Shown here one piece after another: positions 15,633-26,419 of a stretch of DNA of 64,000 nt. The position numbers and the translations under genes are program-made. The DNA is from Streptomyces diastaticus subsp. diastaticus (GTDB taxonomy: Bacteria > Actinomycetota > Actinomycetes > Streptomycetales > Streptomycetaceae): positions 558,001 through 622,000 of the forward strand of contig NZ_BLLN01000003.1 in the NCBI RefSeq assembly GCF_011170125.1, written 5' to 3'. Position 1 is the stretch's first letter. Each line of letters opens with the position of its first letter. The notes below the pieces were generated by a model. It did not search any database. It was not told where the DNA came from and saw only the letters and a program-made list of their open reading frames with translations.

Positions 15633-17564
15633 TCAGCGGACGCGGATGCTGATCTCGGAGCCGCGCGGAGCGGTGTCGCCGCCGTCGACCGACTGGTACC
15701 AGACCGTGTCGCCGAAGAACCAGCGGGAGACGTCGACGCGGAACCCGGCGTCCTCCAGCGTCTTGCGGGCCGCCTCCTCGCTCTCGCCGGTCACGTCCGG
15801 GACCTCCACCAGGTCGGGGCCCTTGGAGAGGGTCAGCTCCACCTCGGCGCCCTCTGCCAGCTCCGCCCCGGGCTTCGGCGACTGGGCCGCCACGGCCCCC
15901 TTCTCGTGCTCGGAGAAGATCCGCTCGTCGGCGGTGCGCACCTTCAGCCCGGCCTCCTTCAGCTCCTCGGTGGCCTCCTCGACCGAGGAACCGGCCAGGT
16001 CCGGCACCTCCACCGGTGCGCCCTTGCTGACCACCAGCGCCACCGCCGAACCGCCGCGCCGCTCGGTCCCCGCGGCCGGGTCGGTGCGGATCACCTCGCC
16101 CTTGGCGACGGATTCGCTGAAGGCGCGGGTCACCATCCCCGGCGCCAGCCCGGCGTCCCGCAGCCGTGCCCGGGCCTTGTCCAGGGCCGTCCCCTCGACC
16201 CGGGGGACGGTCACCTTGCGCGGACCGAGCGACACCGTCAGCCGCACCGAGTCGTTCCCGCGCACCCGCTCGCCGGTGGCCGGGTCGGTCTTCGTCACCG
16301 TGCCCCGGTCGGCCGTGTCGCTGTAGGCCTTGTCGACGCCGCCCACCCTCAGCCCGGCGTCCGCCAGCCGCTGCCGCGCCTCGTCCTCGGTCTTGGCCAG
16401 CAGCGGCGGCACCCGCGTGAACTGCCCCGAGCTGATGTACCAGACCCCCGCGCCCACGCAGAGCACCAGCAGGACCGCGACCAGTGCCGCCAGTCCGCGC
16501 CGGTTCACGCCCCGGCGCCGGGGCGGGGCGGGAGGCTCCGGCGGGGGAGCGGTGAGCACGCTGGTGCGCTGCACCCCGTCGTCCTCGGCCGGCCCGGCCG
16601 GGGTGGCGAGGCGGGGGATGACGCTGGTGCGGTCCTCGGCGATGCTGCGGTCGCCCTCCAGCGCCGCCGGGGGCACCGCGTCCAGCGCCGCGTCGTCCAG
16701 CGCCGCCCGGGCGCCCTGGGCCAGCGCCAGCAGGGCCACCGCGTCCGCGGGCCGGTCGCCGGCGGCCCGCGCCGTCGCCGTCGCCACCAGGCGGTCCAGC
16801 TCCGGCCCCAGGTGCGGCACGGCCTCGGACGGCGGCGGCACGTCCTCGTTCAGGTGCCGGTACAGGACCTGCGCGGGGGAGTCCCCCGAGTGCGGGCGGC
16901 CACCGGTCAGCATCTCGTAGAGCACGACCCCGCAGGCGTACACGTCCACGCGGGCGTCGGCCTCGTCGTCCCGCTCGATCTGCTCGGGAGCCAGGTACGA
17001 GACGGTGCCCAGCACCGCGCCCGTGGTGTCGGTCACCGTGTCCACGGCCTTCACCAGGCCGAAGTCGGCGACCTTGACCCGCCCGTCGTCGCCTATGAGG
17101 ACGTTCTCCGGCTTCATGTCCCGGTGCACGAACCCCGCCCGGTGGGCCGCGCCGAGCGCCGCGAGCACCGGCTCCAGCACGTCCAGCGCCGCCCTCGGCG
17201 TCAGTGCGCCGCGCTCGCGCAGCACGTCCCGCAGAGTGCAGCCCGGCACGTACTCCATCGCGAGATAGACGTACGCCCCCTCGGCGCCCTGGTCGAAGAC
17301 GCCGACCACGTTGGGGTGCGAGAGGCGGGCGACCGAGCGGGCCTCACGGATGAAGCGCTCCACGAAGGAGGCGTCGGCGGCCAGCTCCGGGTGCATCACC
17401 TTGAGGGCCACCACCCGGTCCAGGCGGGTGTCCAGGGCCCGGTAGACCGTGGCCATGCCGCCGACGGCGATGAGCGCGTCGACGCGGTAGCGGCCGTCGA
17501 GCACCAGCCCCAGCGGGTCGGTGCCCGCGGGCCGGGGCGAAGTGTCGGGAAGCGGCGTATCCAC
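15633..17564 (-). CDS. PASTA-domain Ser/Thr protein kinase (PknL/PknB-like)
   Basis: A 643-residue membrane kinase. The kinase domain (about residues 20-285) has glycine loop GGMATVY, Lys55 (VVALKV), HRD at 147-149, DFG at 167-169 and a Thr-rich activation loop (DTVTDTTGAVLGT). A Pro-rich linker leads to one membrane helix (LAALVAVLLVLCVGAGVWYI) and four extracytoplasmic PASTA repeats, each starting with a VPxLxG/VPxVxG motif; PASTA domains bind muropeptides or lipid II. The GTG at 17564 lies 7 nt after TAGACT. In Mycobacterium tuberculosis the kinase PknL sits between aroG and Rv2175c; here a kinase likewise lies between DAHP synthase and an Rv2175c-like gene, so it may be the positional counterpart. 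Confidence 0.95.
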   Translation of the reverse strand: MDTPLPDTSPRPAGTDPLGLVLDGRYRVDALIAVGGMATVYRALDTRLDRVVALKVMHPELAADASFVERFIREARSVARLSHPNVVGVFDQGAEGAYVYLAMEYVPGCTLRDVLRERGALTPRAALDVLEPVLAALGAAHRAGFVHRDMKPENVLIGDDGRVKVADFGLVKAVDTVTDTTGAVLGTVSYLAPEQIERDDEADARVDVYACGVVLYEMLTGGRPHSGDSPAQVLYRHLNEDVPPPSEAVPHLGPELDRLVATATARAAGDRPADAVALLALAQGARAALDDAALDAVPPAALEGDRSIAEDRTSVIPRLATPAGPAEDDGVQRTSVLTAPPPEPPAPPRRRGVNRRGLAALVAVLLVLCVGAGVWYISSGQFTRVPPLLAKTEDEARQRLADAGLRVGGVDKAYSDTADRGTVTKTDPATGERVRGNDSVRLTVSLGPRKVTVPRVEGTALDKARARLRDAGLAPGMVTRAFSESVAKGEVIRTDPAAGTERRGGSAVALVVSKGAPVEVPDLAGSSVEEATEELKEAGLKVRTADERIFSEHEKGAVAAQSPKPGAELAEGAEVELTLSKGPDLVEVPDVTGESEEAARKTLEDAGFRVDVSRWFFGDTVWYQSVDGGDTAPRGSEISIRVR

Positions 17565-17571
17565 GCCCCGG

Positions 17572-17577
17572 AGTCTA
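17572..17577 (-). promoter_or_regulatory. Predicted -10 box of the PASTA kinase
   Basis: TAGACT on the minus strand, 7 nt before the GTG. No Shine-Dalgarno is present, so the transcript is probably leaderless. Confidence 0.55.
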
Positions 17578-17677
17578 CGAGCCACGCGGTCCCCACCGGG
17601 ACTCCGGAACCCACCGCAGCCAAGCTGTGACGCCCTGGTCGCCGCCGCGTGGCCGCCCGGGGCCGGGCCCGGGCCGG

Positions 17678-19976
<2,299 letters not shown>

Positions 19977-19990
19977 GGGCGTCCAGCCCC

Positions 19991-20072
19991 TCCCTTCGCC
20001 GGCATGACCCGGATCAGGTTCGTACGGTCGGAGGCCGCAGCCTCCCTCTCAGCCCGGTCCGCCGGGCTCCCG
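19991..20072 (-). promoter_or_regulatory. TPP riboswitch (thi box)
   Basis: On the minus strand the leader runs from CGGGAG (20072) through GGGCTGAGAGGGAGG (20055-20041) to CCTGATCCGGGT (20018-20007) and ends GCCGGCGAAGGGA. These are the CUGAGA and ACCUGAUC...GCGAAGGGA elements of the TPP aptamer. The end of the aptamer overlaps the thiO ribosome-binding sequence and there is no terminator hairpin before the ATG. TPP therefore probably blocks translation start by hiding the ribosome site. Confidence 0.95.
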
Positions 20073-20088
20073 CGATTGGTCCACGGCC

Positions 20089-20094
20089 ACCCTA
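20089..20094 (-). promoter_or_regulatory. Predicted -10 box of thiO operon
   Basis: TAGGGT on the minus strand, 17 nt before the first aptamer base. A start 6-7 nt downstream would include the whole riboswitch. Confidence 0.5.
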
Positions 20095-20138
20095 GACCCC
20101 TGCCCGTCCCGCCCCGCCGCCCGCCCGGAGATCCGATC

Positions 20139-20144
20139 TACAGT
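20139..20144 (+). promoter_or_regulatory. Predicted -10 box of the ferredoxin reductase gene
   Basis: TACAGT lies 6 nt before the GTG at 20151 with no Shine-Dalgarno; a leaderless transcript is predicted. It is 45 bp from the divergent thiO -10. Confidence 0.55.
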
Positions 20145-20150
20145 GGCCCG

Positions 20151-21368
20151 GTGAGCGAGACGCATCAGGAAGAGCCCGGCGTGGTGATCGCCGGCGCGGG
20201 CATGGCCGGAGTGCAGACGGCGGTGGCGCTGCGCGAACAGGGGTACGCGGGGCCGGTGACGCTGCTCGGCGCCGAACCCCACCCGCCGTACGACCGGCCG
20301 CCGCTCTCCAAGGCCGTCCTGCTCGGCACCGCCGAGGGGTCCGCCTTCGACGTGGACTTCCCCGAGCTCGGCGTCGAGTTGCGGCTCGGCGTCGCCGTCA
20401 CCGGGGTCCGCCCCGCCGCGCACCTGGTCGACACCGACGCCGGCCCCGTCCCGTACACCGCCCTCGTCCTCGCCACCGGTGCCGAACCCCTCGCCCTCCC
20501 CGGCACCCGGGACCATCCCGCCGTCCACCTCCTGCGCACCCTCGACGACGCGACCCGGCTGCGGCCCGTCCTCGACGACCGGCGCACCGTCGTCGTGGTC
20601 GGCGCGGGCTGGATCGGCGCCGAGTTCGCCACCGCCGCGCGACAGGCCGGGTGCCACGTCACCGTCGTGGAGGCCGCCGGCCGGCCGCTCGCCGGAGCGC
20701 TGCCCGCCGAGGCCGCCGAGCCGATGGCCGCCTGGTACGCCGAAGCGGGCGTCGAACTGCGCACCGGAGTGGCCGTCTCCCGAGTCGAGGACCCCGGGGT
20801 GCGGCTCGCCGACGGCACCCTGCTGCCCGCCGACGCCGTGGTCGTCGGCATCGGGGCCCGGCCCGCCACCGGCTTCCTGGCGGGCTCCGGGATCGCCCTC
20901 GACGCGCACGGGGCCGTCCTGGCGGACGGCCTGCTGCGGGCCTCCGTCCCCGACGTGCACGCCGTCGGCGACTGCGTCTCCTTCCCCTCCGCCCGCTACG
21001 GGCGGCGCCTGCTCGTCCACCACTGGGACAACGCCCTCCAGGGCCCGCGCACCGTCGCCGCCTCCCTCACCGGGGAGGAGCCCGCGGTCTACGACCCCGT
21101 GCCCTACTTCTGGTCCGAGCAGTTCGGGCGGTTCGTCCAGTACGCCGGGCACCACGAGGCCGAGGACCGCCTCGTCCACCGCGGCGACCCCCACGGCCCC
21201 GCCTGGTCGATCTGCTGGGTCTCCCCCGGCGGGGTGCTGCGGGCCGTCCTCACCGTCGGGCGGCCCCGGGACCTCACCCAGGGCCGCAGACTCATCGCCT
21301 CCGGCGCGCCGGTCAGCCCCGGCCTCGTCGCCGACCCCGCCGTCCCCCTGAAGTCCGCCACGGCCTGA
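20151..21368 (+). CDS. FAD-dependent ferredoxin reductase-like oxidoreductase
   Basis: A 405-residue two-dinucleotide-domain flavoprotein. VVIAGAGMAGVQTAVALREQG (FAD) is at the N-terminus, PPYDRPPLSK follows, then VVVVGAGWIGAEFA (NAD) near residue 146, DAVVVGIGARP, the VHAVGDC FAD motif and a C-terminal reductase domain starting PYFWSEQFGR. This layout is that of rhodocoxin, putidaredoxin or BphA4-type reductases that feed electrons to a ferredoxin for P450s or dioxygenases. No ferredoxin or oxygenase gene is adjacent. Being divergent from thiO is probably not functional: there is no thiamine link in its motifs. The GTG at 20151 fits the -10 spacing. Confidence 0.9.
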   Translation: MSETHQEEPGVVIAGAGMAGVQTAVALREQGYAGPVTLLGAEPHPPYDRPPLSKAVLLGTAEGSAFDVDFPELGVELRLGVAVTGVRPAAHLVDTDAGPVPYTALVLATGAEPLALPGTRDHPAVHLLRTLDDATRLRPVLDDRRTVVVVGAGWIGAEFATAARQAGCHVTVVEAAGRPLAGALPAEAAEPMAAWYAEAGVELRTGVAVSRVEDPGVRLADGTLLPADAVVVGIGARPATGFLAGSGIALDAHGAVLADGLLRASVPDVHAVGDCVSFPSARYGRRLLVHHWDNALQGPRTVAASLTGEEPAVYDPVPYFWSEQFGRFVQYAGHHEAEDRLVHRGDPHGPAWSICWVSPGGVLRAVLTVGRPRDLTQGRRLIASGAPVSPGLVADPAVPLKSATA

Positions 21369-21468
21369 CGGGGCCCCCTCGGGCCGGCACGCTCGGACGG
21401 AGGCCGGCCGCCACGGACGCCCCTGCGGAAGGAGACGGCCCCACGGCCGTCATGGCACTCTTGGGAGC

Positions 21469-21834
21469 GTGACCGAGATTGACGCAAAGATCGATGCTCT
21501 CGTCCCCGAGTGGCTCACCCTCCCCGACATCGCCGAACAGCTGGACGTAGAGGTGACCCGGGTCCGCCAGCTGGTGAAGGACGGCCAGCTGCTGGCCGTC
21601 CGCCGGGGCGAGAACCGCGTGCTGATGGTTCCCGCCGCCTTCATCGACGGCGACAAGGTGGTCAAGGGCCTCAGCGGACTGCTGACCCTGCTCAGGGACG
21701 ACGGCTTCGCCGACGAGGAGATGCTGGAGTGGCTGTTCACTCCGGACGAGAGCCTGCCGGGCACCCCCGCCCAGGCGCTGAGTGAGAACCGCGGGACGGA
21801 GGTGAAGCGCCGCGCACAGGCGCTCGCCGTCTGA
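21469..21834 (+). CDS. Rv2175c-type winged-helix DNA-binding protein
   Basis: A 121-residue protein. Residues 14-60 (WLTLPDIAEQLDVEVTRVRQLVKDGQLL, then VRRGENRVLMVPAAF) form an excisionase/MerR-like winged helix, followed by a helical C-terminal half (LTLLRDDGFADEEMLEWLFTPDESL). This two-part layout matches Mycobacterium tuberculosis Rv2175c, a DNA-binding protein phosphorylated by PknL near its N-terminus. Here only Thr2 lies at the very N-terminus. The gene is 3.9 kb from the PASTA kinase and followed by thiE and metF. The GTG lies 7 nt after CACTCT, a poor -10, and lacks a Shine-Dalgarno. The regulon is unknown. Confidence 0.85.
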   Translation: MTEIDAKIDALVPEWLTLPDIAEQLDVEVTRVRQLVKDGQLLAVRRGENRVLMVPAAFIDGDKVVKGLSGLLTLLRDDGFADEEMLEWLFTPDESLPGTPAQALSENRGTEVKRRAQALAV

Positions 21835-21893
21835 CCCGGCCGCGCGCACCGGGCACACCGCGCGCACCGAGCACCGCTCACGACTCGTCCCGG

Positions 21894-21922
21894 GTGCGGG
21901 CCGCGCCGATCGCGGCCCGCAC
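21894..21922. other. Strong hairpin before thiE
   Basis: GTGCGGGCCGCG (21894-21905) and CGCGGCCCGCAC (21911-21922) form a perfect 12-bp stem with a 5-nt loop, 20 nt before the thiE start and 59 nt after the upstream stop. There is no T run. It could be a terminator of the DNA-binding protein gene or a leader structure of thiE. No thi-box motif is present, so it is not a second TPP riboswitch. Confidence 0.5.
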
Positions 21923-21942
21923 ACCGCTGTCAGGGGGGACCC

Positions 21943-22608
21943 ATGTCCGACACCGCCCGCGCCCGCCTCGCCGACGCCCGCCTCTACCTCTGCGTGGACG
22001 CCCGCAAGCGCCAGGGCGACCTTCCGGAGTTCCTGGACGCCGTGCTGGCCGGTGGCGTCGACATCGTGCAGCTCCGCGACAAGTCGCTGGAGGCGGCCGA
22101 GGAGCTGGAGCTGCTGGAGGTCTTCGCCGATGCCTGCCGCCGCCACGGCAGGCTGCTGGCGGTCAACGACCGCGCCGACGTGGCGCACGCCGCGAAGGCC
22201 GACGTGCTCCACCTCGGCCAGGGCGATCTGCCGGTCCCGGCGGCCCGGGCCGTGATCGGCGGTGCCCCGCTGGTGGGCCGTTCCACGCACAGCGAGGCGG
22301 AGGCCGAGGCGGCGGCCGCCCAGCCGGGCGTCGACTACTTCTGCACCGGCCCCTGCTGGCCCACCCCCACCAAGCCCGGCCGCCACGCCCCCGGCCTCGG
22401 CCTCGTCCGCCACACGGCGGCCCTCACCACCGACCGCCCCTGGTTCGCCATCGGCGGTATCGACGCCGACAACCTCGACCAGGTGACGGAGGCGGGTGCC
22501 CGCCGGGTCGTCGTGGTCCGCGCCCTGACCGAGGCCGACGACCCGAAGGCGGCCGCGGCCGCCTTCGCCCGCCGTCTGCGGTCCCTCCCAGGACCCGGAG
22601 CCCCGTAG
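21943..22608 (+). CDS. thiE: Thiamine-phosphate synthase
   Basis: A 221-residue TIM barrel that joins hydroxymethylpyrimidine diphosphate to thiazole phosphate. Family segments: [58 protein letters not shown] and [12 protein letters not shown]. The conserved (T/S)GP(V/I)xxTxTK phosphate-binding loop is present with CW replacing the usual residues. GGGGGG(ACC) precedes the ATG. It lies 2 kb from thiO-thiS-thiG on the opposite strand and, unlike them, shows no TPP aptamer, so its expression may be regulated differently. Confidence 0.95.
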   Translation: MSDTARARLADARLYLCVDARKRQGDLPEFLDAVLAGGVDIVQLRDKSLEAAEELELLEVFADACRRHGRLLAVNDRADVAHAAKADVLHLGQGDLPVPAARAVIGGAPLVGRSTHSEAEAEAAAAQPGVDYFCTGPCWPTPTKPGRHAPGLGLVRHTAALTTDRPWFAIGGIDADNLDQVTEAGARRVVVVRALTEADDPKAAAAAFARRLRSLPGPGAP

Positions 22609-22610
22609 CG

Positions 22611-22637
22611 TGTCCACGTCTGTCCAAGGCGTGGACA
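22611..22637. repeat. Inverted repeat between thiE and metF
   Basis: TGTCCACG (22611-22618) and CGTGGACA (22630-22637) form an 8-bp inverted repeat with an 11-nt spacer that contains a second TGTCCA. It is 60-86 bp before the metF -10. It may end thiE transcription or act as an operator for metF. Confidence 0.4.
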
Positions 22638-22696
22638 AGAATCGGTAGAAGCGGGCGAAACGACCGGGTTCGGCCCGCTCGCCCCCCGGCGCTGGT

Positions 22697-22702
22697 TAAC
22701 CT
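22697..22702 (+). promoter_or_regulatory. Predicted -10 box of metF
   Basis: TAACCT with 6 nt to the ATG at 22709 and no Shine-Dalgarno; predicts a leaderless mRNA. No -35 match is visible. Confidence 0.55.
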
Positions 22703-22708
22703 GCCCGT

Positions 22709-23629
22709 ATGGCCCTAGGTACCGCTTCCACCAGGACTGACCACGCCCCGACCGTGCGTGACCTGCTCGCCTCCGGCAAGACCTCGTACTCGTTCGAGTT
22801 CTGGGCGCCGAAGACCCCGAAGGGCGAGCGCAACCTCTGGGACGCCCTGCGCCGGGTGGAGGCGGTCGCGCCGAGCTTCGTCTCGGTGACGTACGGTGCG
22901 GGCGGCTCGACGAGGTCGGGCACCGTTCGCGCCACCCGGCAGATCGCCGACGACACCACGCTGACCCCGGTCGCCCACCTCACCGCGGTCAACCAGTCGG
23001 TCGCCGAGCTGCGCAACATCATCGGCCAGTACGCGGACGCCGGCATCCGCAACATGCTGGCCGTGCGCGGCGACCCGCCCGGCGACCCGATGGGGGAGTG
23101 GGTCCGCCACCCCGAGGGCGTGACGTACGCGGCCGAGCTGGTCCGGCTGATCAAGGAGTCCGGCGACTTCTGCGTGGGCGTCGCCGCCTTTCCCGAACGG
23201 CACCCCAGGTCCGAGGACTGGGACACGGACATCCGGTACTTCGTCGACAAGTGCCGTGCGGGCGCCGACTACGCCATCACCCAGATGTTCTTCGATCCCG
23301 AGGACTATCTGCGCCTGCGGGACAGGGTGGCCGCCGCCGGTTGCGCGACGCCGATCATCCCGGAGATCATGCCGGTCACCAGTCTCCGCCAGATCGAGCG
23401 GTTCGCCCAGCTGAGCAACGCGGTCTTCCCCCGGAAGCTGGAGGAGCGTATGCGCGCGTCGGCCGACGACCCGGCGGCGGTACGCTCCATGGGGATCGAG
23501 TTCGCCACGGAGTTCTGTGCGAGGCTGCTGGCCGAAGGTGTGCCGGGACTCCACTTCATCACCCTGAACAACTCCACGGCGACACTGGAGATCCACGAGA
23601 ATCTGGGCCTGCAGGACGACAAGGGCTGA
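22709..23629 (+). CDS. metF: 5,10-methylenetetrahydrofolate reductase
   Basis: A 306-residue FAD enzyme reducing methylene-THF to methyl-THF for methionine synthesis. Typical blocks are [22 protein letters not shown] (substrate Glu in the SFEF segment), [44 protein letters not shown] and [16 protein letters not shown]. No C-terminal regulatory domain is present, as usual in bacteria. No AdoMet or B12 riboswitch is visible in front; an inverted repeat lies upstream. It is followed after 42 bp by the Tyr-rich membrane protein gene. Confidence 0.95.
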   Translation: MALGTASTRTDHAPTVRDLLASGKTSYSFEFWAPKTPKGERNLWDALRRVEAVAPSFVSVTYGAGGSTRSGTVRATRQIADDTTLTPVAHLTAVNQSVAELRNIIGQYADAGIRNMLAVRGDPPGDPMGEWVRHPEGVTYAAELVRLIKESGDFCVGVAAFPERHPRSEDWDTDIRYFVDKCRAGADYAITQMFFDPEDYLRLRDRVAAAGCATPIIPEIMPVTSLRQIERFAQLSNAVFPRKLEERMRASADDPAAVRSMGIEFATEFCARLLAEGVPGLHFITLNNSTATLEIHENLGLQDDKG

Positions 23630-23671
23630 TCCGCGGCCGCCGGTGAGGGCGACCGCGGGAGAGGGGCGTAC

Positions 23672-24655
23672 ATGGGCTGGACGGTCCTCTACCTCGCGTT
23701 CGGGATAGTGGCGCTGTGGCTCCTCGGCGAGGTACTGCTCCAGTACAAGGCGCGGCTGCGCTGGCGGCTGCTGGCCTTCGGCGGCTTCTCCCTCGTCGTC
23801 CTCGGCGTGCTGACCTCGCTGGTCGTGGTGATCGCGCTCGGTGCCATCGCCTTCGCGGTCGGGCAGACCTTCGTCACGCTCTCCTTCCGCCGGGGCTTCT
23901 CCACCGGCTGGGCGGTCGGCGGGCGTCCAGGCGAGTCCCGCCGCCGCCGCACCAAGCAGCGGGCGCGGCAGGAACCCACCCTGGAGGTCTCGGGCCTCCA
24001 GGAGGAGACCCCGGTCCCGGACACGCCGCCCGCCTCCGCGGAGCCGCCGCCGCTCTACGCGCCCCTCGAGCCGATGCCGGACGACACCGGGCAGTACGGC
24101 GTCCACGGCGACGACCCGGCCAGGCCCGCCCCCCACGCCTCCGGCTACGAAACCCCGTACGCCGCCCAGGAGTCGGGGTACGCCCCGCAGGACCCGTACG
24201 CCGCCGCCCAGTCCGGGTACGACTACGACTACGCGTCCCAGCAGCAGTACGGCTACGACACCGGCCACGGACAGGGCCAGTACACCGGCCACGCCGAGCC
24301 GTACGCGGCCGACGCCGGGTACCCGGCCCCCCGGAACGGCTACGACGACTGGAACGGGCAGCAGGCGCAGGACGCCTACGGCTACCCGCAGGACAACGCC
24401 TCCACCGGCGCCGGTTACACCGACACCCCGCCCGGCGGCGTCTGGGTCCCGCAGCAGCGCGACGGCGGCAACGGCTACGACGGGTACGGCGGCGGGCACG
24501 ACGCCTCCGGCCACTCGCAGCAGCAGCCGGACGGCGCCTACGGGCAGCGGCAGGGCCACGCGCAGTGGCAGGGGTACGAGGGGCAGGAGCAGGAGCAGCC
24601 CCCGGCGCCGGAGCAGGGCACGCCCGACCACGGCGGCCGGCACCACCGCTACTGA
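23672..24655 (+). CDS. Membrane protein with Tyr/Gly/Gln-rich low-complexity tail
   Basis: A 327-residue protein in two parts. Residues 1-70 contain two membrane helices (WTVLYLAFGIVALWLLGEVLL and AFGGFSLVVLGVLTSLVVVIALG) and end in the basic cluster RRRRTKQRAR. The rest is one long low-complexity region with irregular repeats of the type GYD, YAAQ, QYGY and PYAA. Tyr, Gly and Gln dominate and no folded domain is visible. By the positive-inside rule the tail should be cytoplasmic. Similar proteins occur at this place in Streptomyces. GAGAGG precedes the ATG. The function is unknown; the composition is that of proteins that self-associate. Confidence 0.8.
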   Translation: MGWTVLYLAFGIVALWLLGEVLLQYKARLRWRLLAFGGFSLVVLGVLTSLVVVIALGAIAFAVGQTFVTLSFRRGFSTGWAVGGRPGESRRRRTKQRARQEPTLEVSGLQEETPVPDTPPASAEPPPLYAPLEPMPDDTGQYGVHGDDPARPAPHASGYETPYAAQESGYAPQDPYAAAQSGYDYDYASQQQYGYDTGHGQGQYTGHAEPYAADAGYPAPRNGYDDWNGQQAQDAYGYPQDNASTGAGYTDTPPGGVWVPQQRDGGNGYDGYGGGHDASGHSQQQPDGAYGQRQGHAQWQGYEGQEQEQPPAPEQGTPDHGGRHHRY

Positions 24656-24679
24656 GGCGCGGGGGCCGGCCCGTCCGGC

Positions 24680-26182
24680 TCAGGTCGACCCGGTGAACTC
24701 CGGCCCCTCGACGATGAGTCCGGCCACCAGGGCCCCCGACATGCCCGCGTGCGGCAGCCCGCCGCCCGGATGGGACCAGCCGCCGACCGTGAACAGGCCG
24801 GGCACACGCGTGGAGTTGGCCGGGTGGAGGAGTCCGCCTCCGCCGGCCGGCAGCGCGGGGGCGGGGACGGCGCCGCCCTGGGCGCCGGTGGCGCGGGCGA
24901 TGTCCGCCGGGGAGACCGTGTGGCGCCAGCGCAGCCGCCCGGCGAGGCCGGGCACGGCCGCCTCGGCGCGAGCGGTGATCCGGTCCAGGTCCGCCTCGGC
25001 CGGCTCGGTGCCGGGTGCGACGGTCAGCCGTACCGTGACGGCCTCGTGGGCCGGGTCCGGGACCAGGCCGGGGTCGTCCGGGCGGTCCACCGTGAGGGTC
25101 GGGTCGGCCGCTACTCCGGGCGCGCCGCCGAAGACATGAGCGGCCTCGGCCTCCGGGGCGCGGCTGTGCACCACGGTGCGGTGGACGGTGCCCGGCGGCC
25201 GGGCACCGTCCAGGGCGAGCAGCACCAGCAGCCGTGAGGCGGTCGTCCCGCCCTCCCGCTGGGCCTGGACCTCCCCCGCGGCGCGGACGGGCGCGCCGAG
25301 CAGGGCGTCCAGCACGGCCGGCGGGACGCCCGCCACCACGTGGTCGGCGTCGACGCGGGTGCCGTCGGCGGTCACCAGGCCGGCGGCGCGCCCCTCCCGC
25401 GTTCGGATCGCGGTGACCTCGGAGCCGAAGACGAACCGCACCTTGCGCTCCAGGCACCGCTCATGGAGCGCGGCCGCCAGGGAGCGCAGCCCGCCGCGCA
25501 CCGACCAGAGCCCGAAGGTCTGTTCCAGGTACGGCAGCACGGCCGCGCCCGCCGGGGCGGTCCGCGGGTCGAGCCCGGCCGCCAGCGCGTAGTGGCCGAG
25601 GAGCGCGGCGAGCCGGGGGTCGCGCAGCTCCCAGGCGCCGATCTCGGCGAGGGTGGTGGCGCGGCGCTCGCGCCGCAGCGGGCGGCGCCAGGGCTCCGCC
25701 GGATAGGGCTCGCGGTCGGCGAGGACCTGCCAGTTCGGCCAGAGGGTCTCCTCCAGCAGCGGGCGGCGGGCACGGTCCCAGGTGTCCCTGGCCCGGTTGA
25801 GGAAGGCCCCCCAGCGTTGCCCCGCGCCACCGCCGAGGGCCTCGTCCAGCGCGGCCGCCACCTGGGCCCGGGAGGTGTGCGGGAGGTCGGCGCGGACCCC
25901 GTCGGCGAAGAGGTGGCGCACGGCCGGGTCGGTCTCGGTGAGACCGACCCGGTCCTCCAGGGCCGCACGGCCGGTCTTCAGGAACAGGTCGCGCGGGACC
26001 GCCGGGAGGGTCAGCAGGCCGGGCCCGGTGTCGAAGGCGAAGCCGTCCCGCCGGTACTGGCCGAGGGAGCCGCCGTACGTGTCCGAGCGCTCGTGGACCT
26101 CCACCTCGTGCCCCGCCACGGCCAGCCGGGCCGCCGCCGCCATGGCCCCCACACCGGCGCCGATCACCGCGATTCTTGCCAT
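24680..26182 (-). CDS. Phytoene desaturase-like FAD-dependent oxidoreductase
   Basis: A 500-residue flavoprotein of the CrtI/amine oxidase type. The FAD motif IAVIGAGVGAMAAAARLAVAGHEVEVHER is at residues 4-32, followed by GGSLGQYRRDGFAFDTGPGLLTLP; the C-terminal GLFTVGGWSHPGGGLPHAGMSGALVA is the second FAD segment. These are the carotenoid desaturase signatures, yet no phytoene synthase or cyclase gene is near, so the substrate may not be a carotenoid. The ATG at 26182 fits the family start and is 7 nt after a consensus -10. It is convergent with the Tyr-rich protein gene (24 bp between stops). Confidence 0.85.
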   Translation of the reverse strand: MARIAVIGAGVGAMAAAARLAVAGHEVEVHERSDTYGGSLGQYRRDGFAFDTGPGLLTLPAVPRDLFLKTGRAALEDRVGLTETDPAVRHLFADGVRADLPHTSRAQVAAALDEALGGGAGQRWGAFLNRARDTWDRARRPLLEETLWPNWQVLADREPYPAEPWRRPLRRERRATTLAEIGAWELRDPRLAALLGHYALAAGLDPRTAPAGAAVLPYLEQTFGLWSVRGGLRSLAAALHERCLERKVRFVFGSEVTAIRTREGRAAGLVTADGTRVDADHVVAGVPPAVLDALLGAPVRAAGEVQAQREGGTTASRLLVLLALDGARPPGTVHRTVVHSRAPEAEAAHVFGGAPGVAADPTLTVDRPDDPGLVPDPAHEAVTVRLTVAPGTEPAEADLDRITARAEAAVPGLAGRLRWRHTVSPADIARATGAQGGAVPAPALPAGGGGLLHPANSTRVPGLFTVGGWSHPGGGLPHAGMSGALVAGLIVEGPEFTGST

Positions 26183-26189
26183 GGGCCGA

Positions 26190-26195
26190 ATTCTA
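26190..26195 (-). promoter_or_regulatory. Predicted -10 box of the desaturase-like gene
   Basis: TAGAAT on the minus strand, 7 nt (TCGGCCC) before the ATG. One of the best -10 matches in the window; a leaderless transcript is predicted. Confidence 0.65.
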
Positions 26196-26239
26196 TGGGC
26201 CCTGGCCGCGCCCCCGGCCGGGCGGGCCGGGGTGGCCGC

Positions 26240-26255
26240 TGAGTACCCGTACTCA
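26240..26255. promoter_or_regulatory. Palindrome upstream of the desaturase-like gene
   Basis: TGAGTAC-CC-GTACTCA is a perfect 7-bp inverted repeat with a 2-bp centre, 58-73 bp before the start and 45-60 bp before the -10. It is AT-richer than its surroundings and fits a dimeric regulator site. The regulator is not known. Confidence 0.45.
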
Positions 26256-26369
26256 GGGGATCTGGGTGCGGGAGCGGAGGGAAACGGCGGTGGGCGGACG
26301 GAAGAGTGGGCCCCGCCGGGCGGGGCCGCGCGGCGACGTGTCCGTACCGCCGGCACGGGGCGGCGGAAC

Positions 26370-26403
26370 GGGCGGGGCCGAACAGCCTCCCGAGGCCCCG
26401 CCC
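26370..26403 (-). terminator. Terminator of the TetR operon
   Basis: GGGCGGGGCC (26370-26379) and GGCCCCGCCC (26394-26403) form a 10-bp stem, 17 bp beyond the TetR stop. A second stem, GGCCCCGC/GCGGGGCC at 26309-26327, follows. Confidence 0.6.
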
Positions 26404-26419
26404 GGTGTCCGCGGGGCGG

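Noticed and set aside
21841..21942. Second TPP riboswitch before thiE
   Set aside because: No CUGAGA or ACCUGAUC element on either strand; only a simple hairpin.
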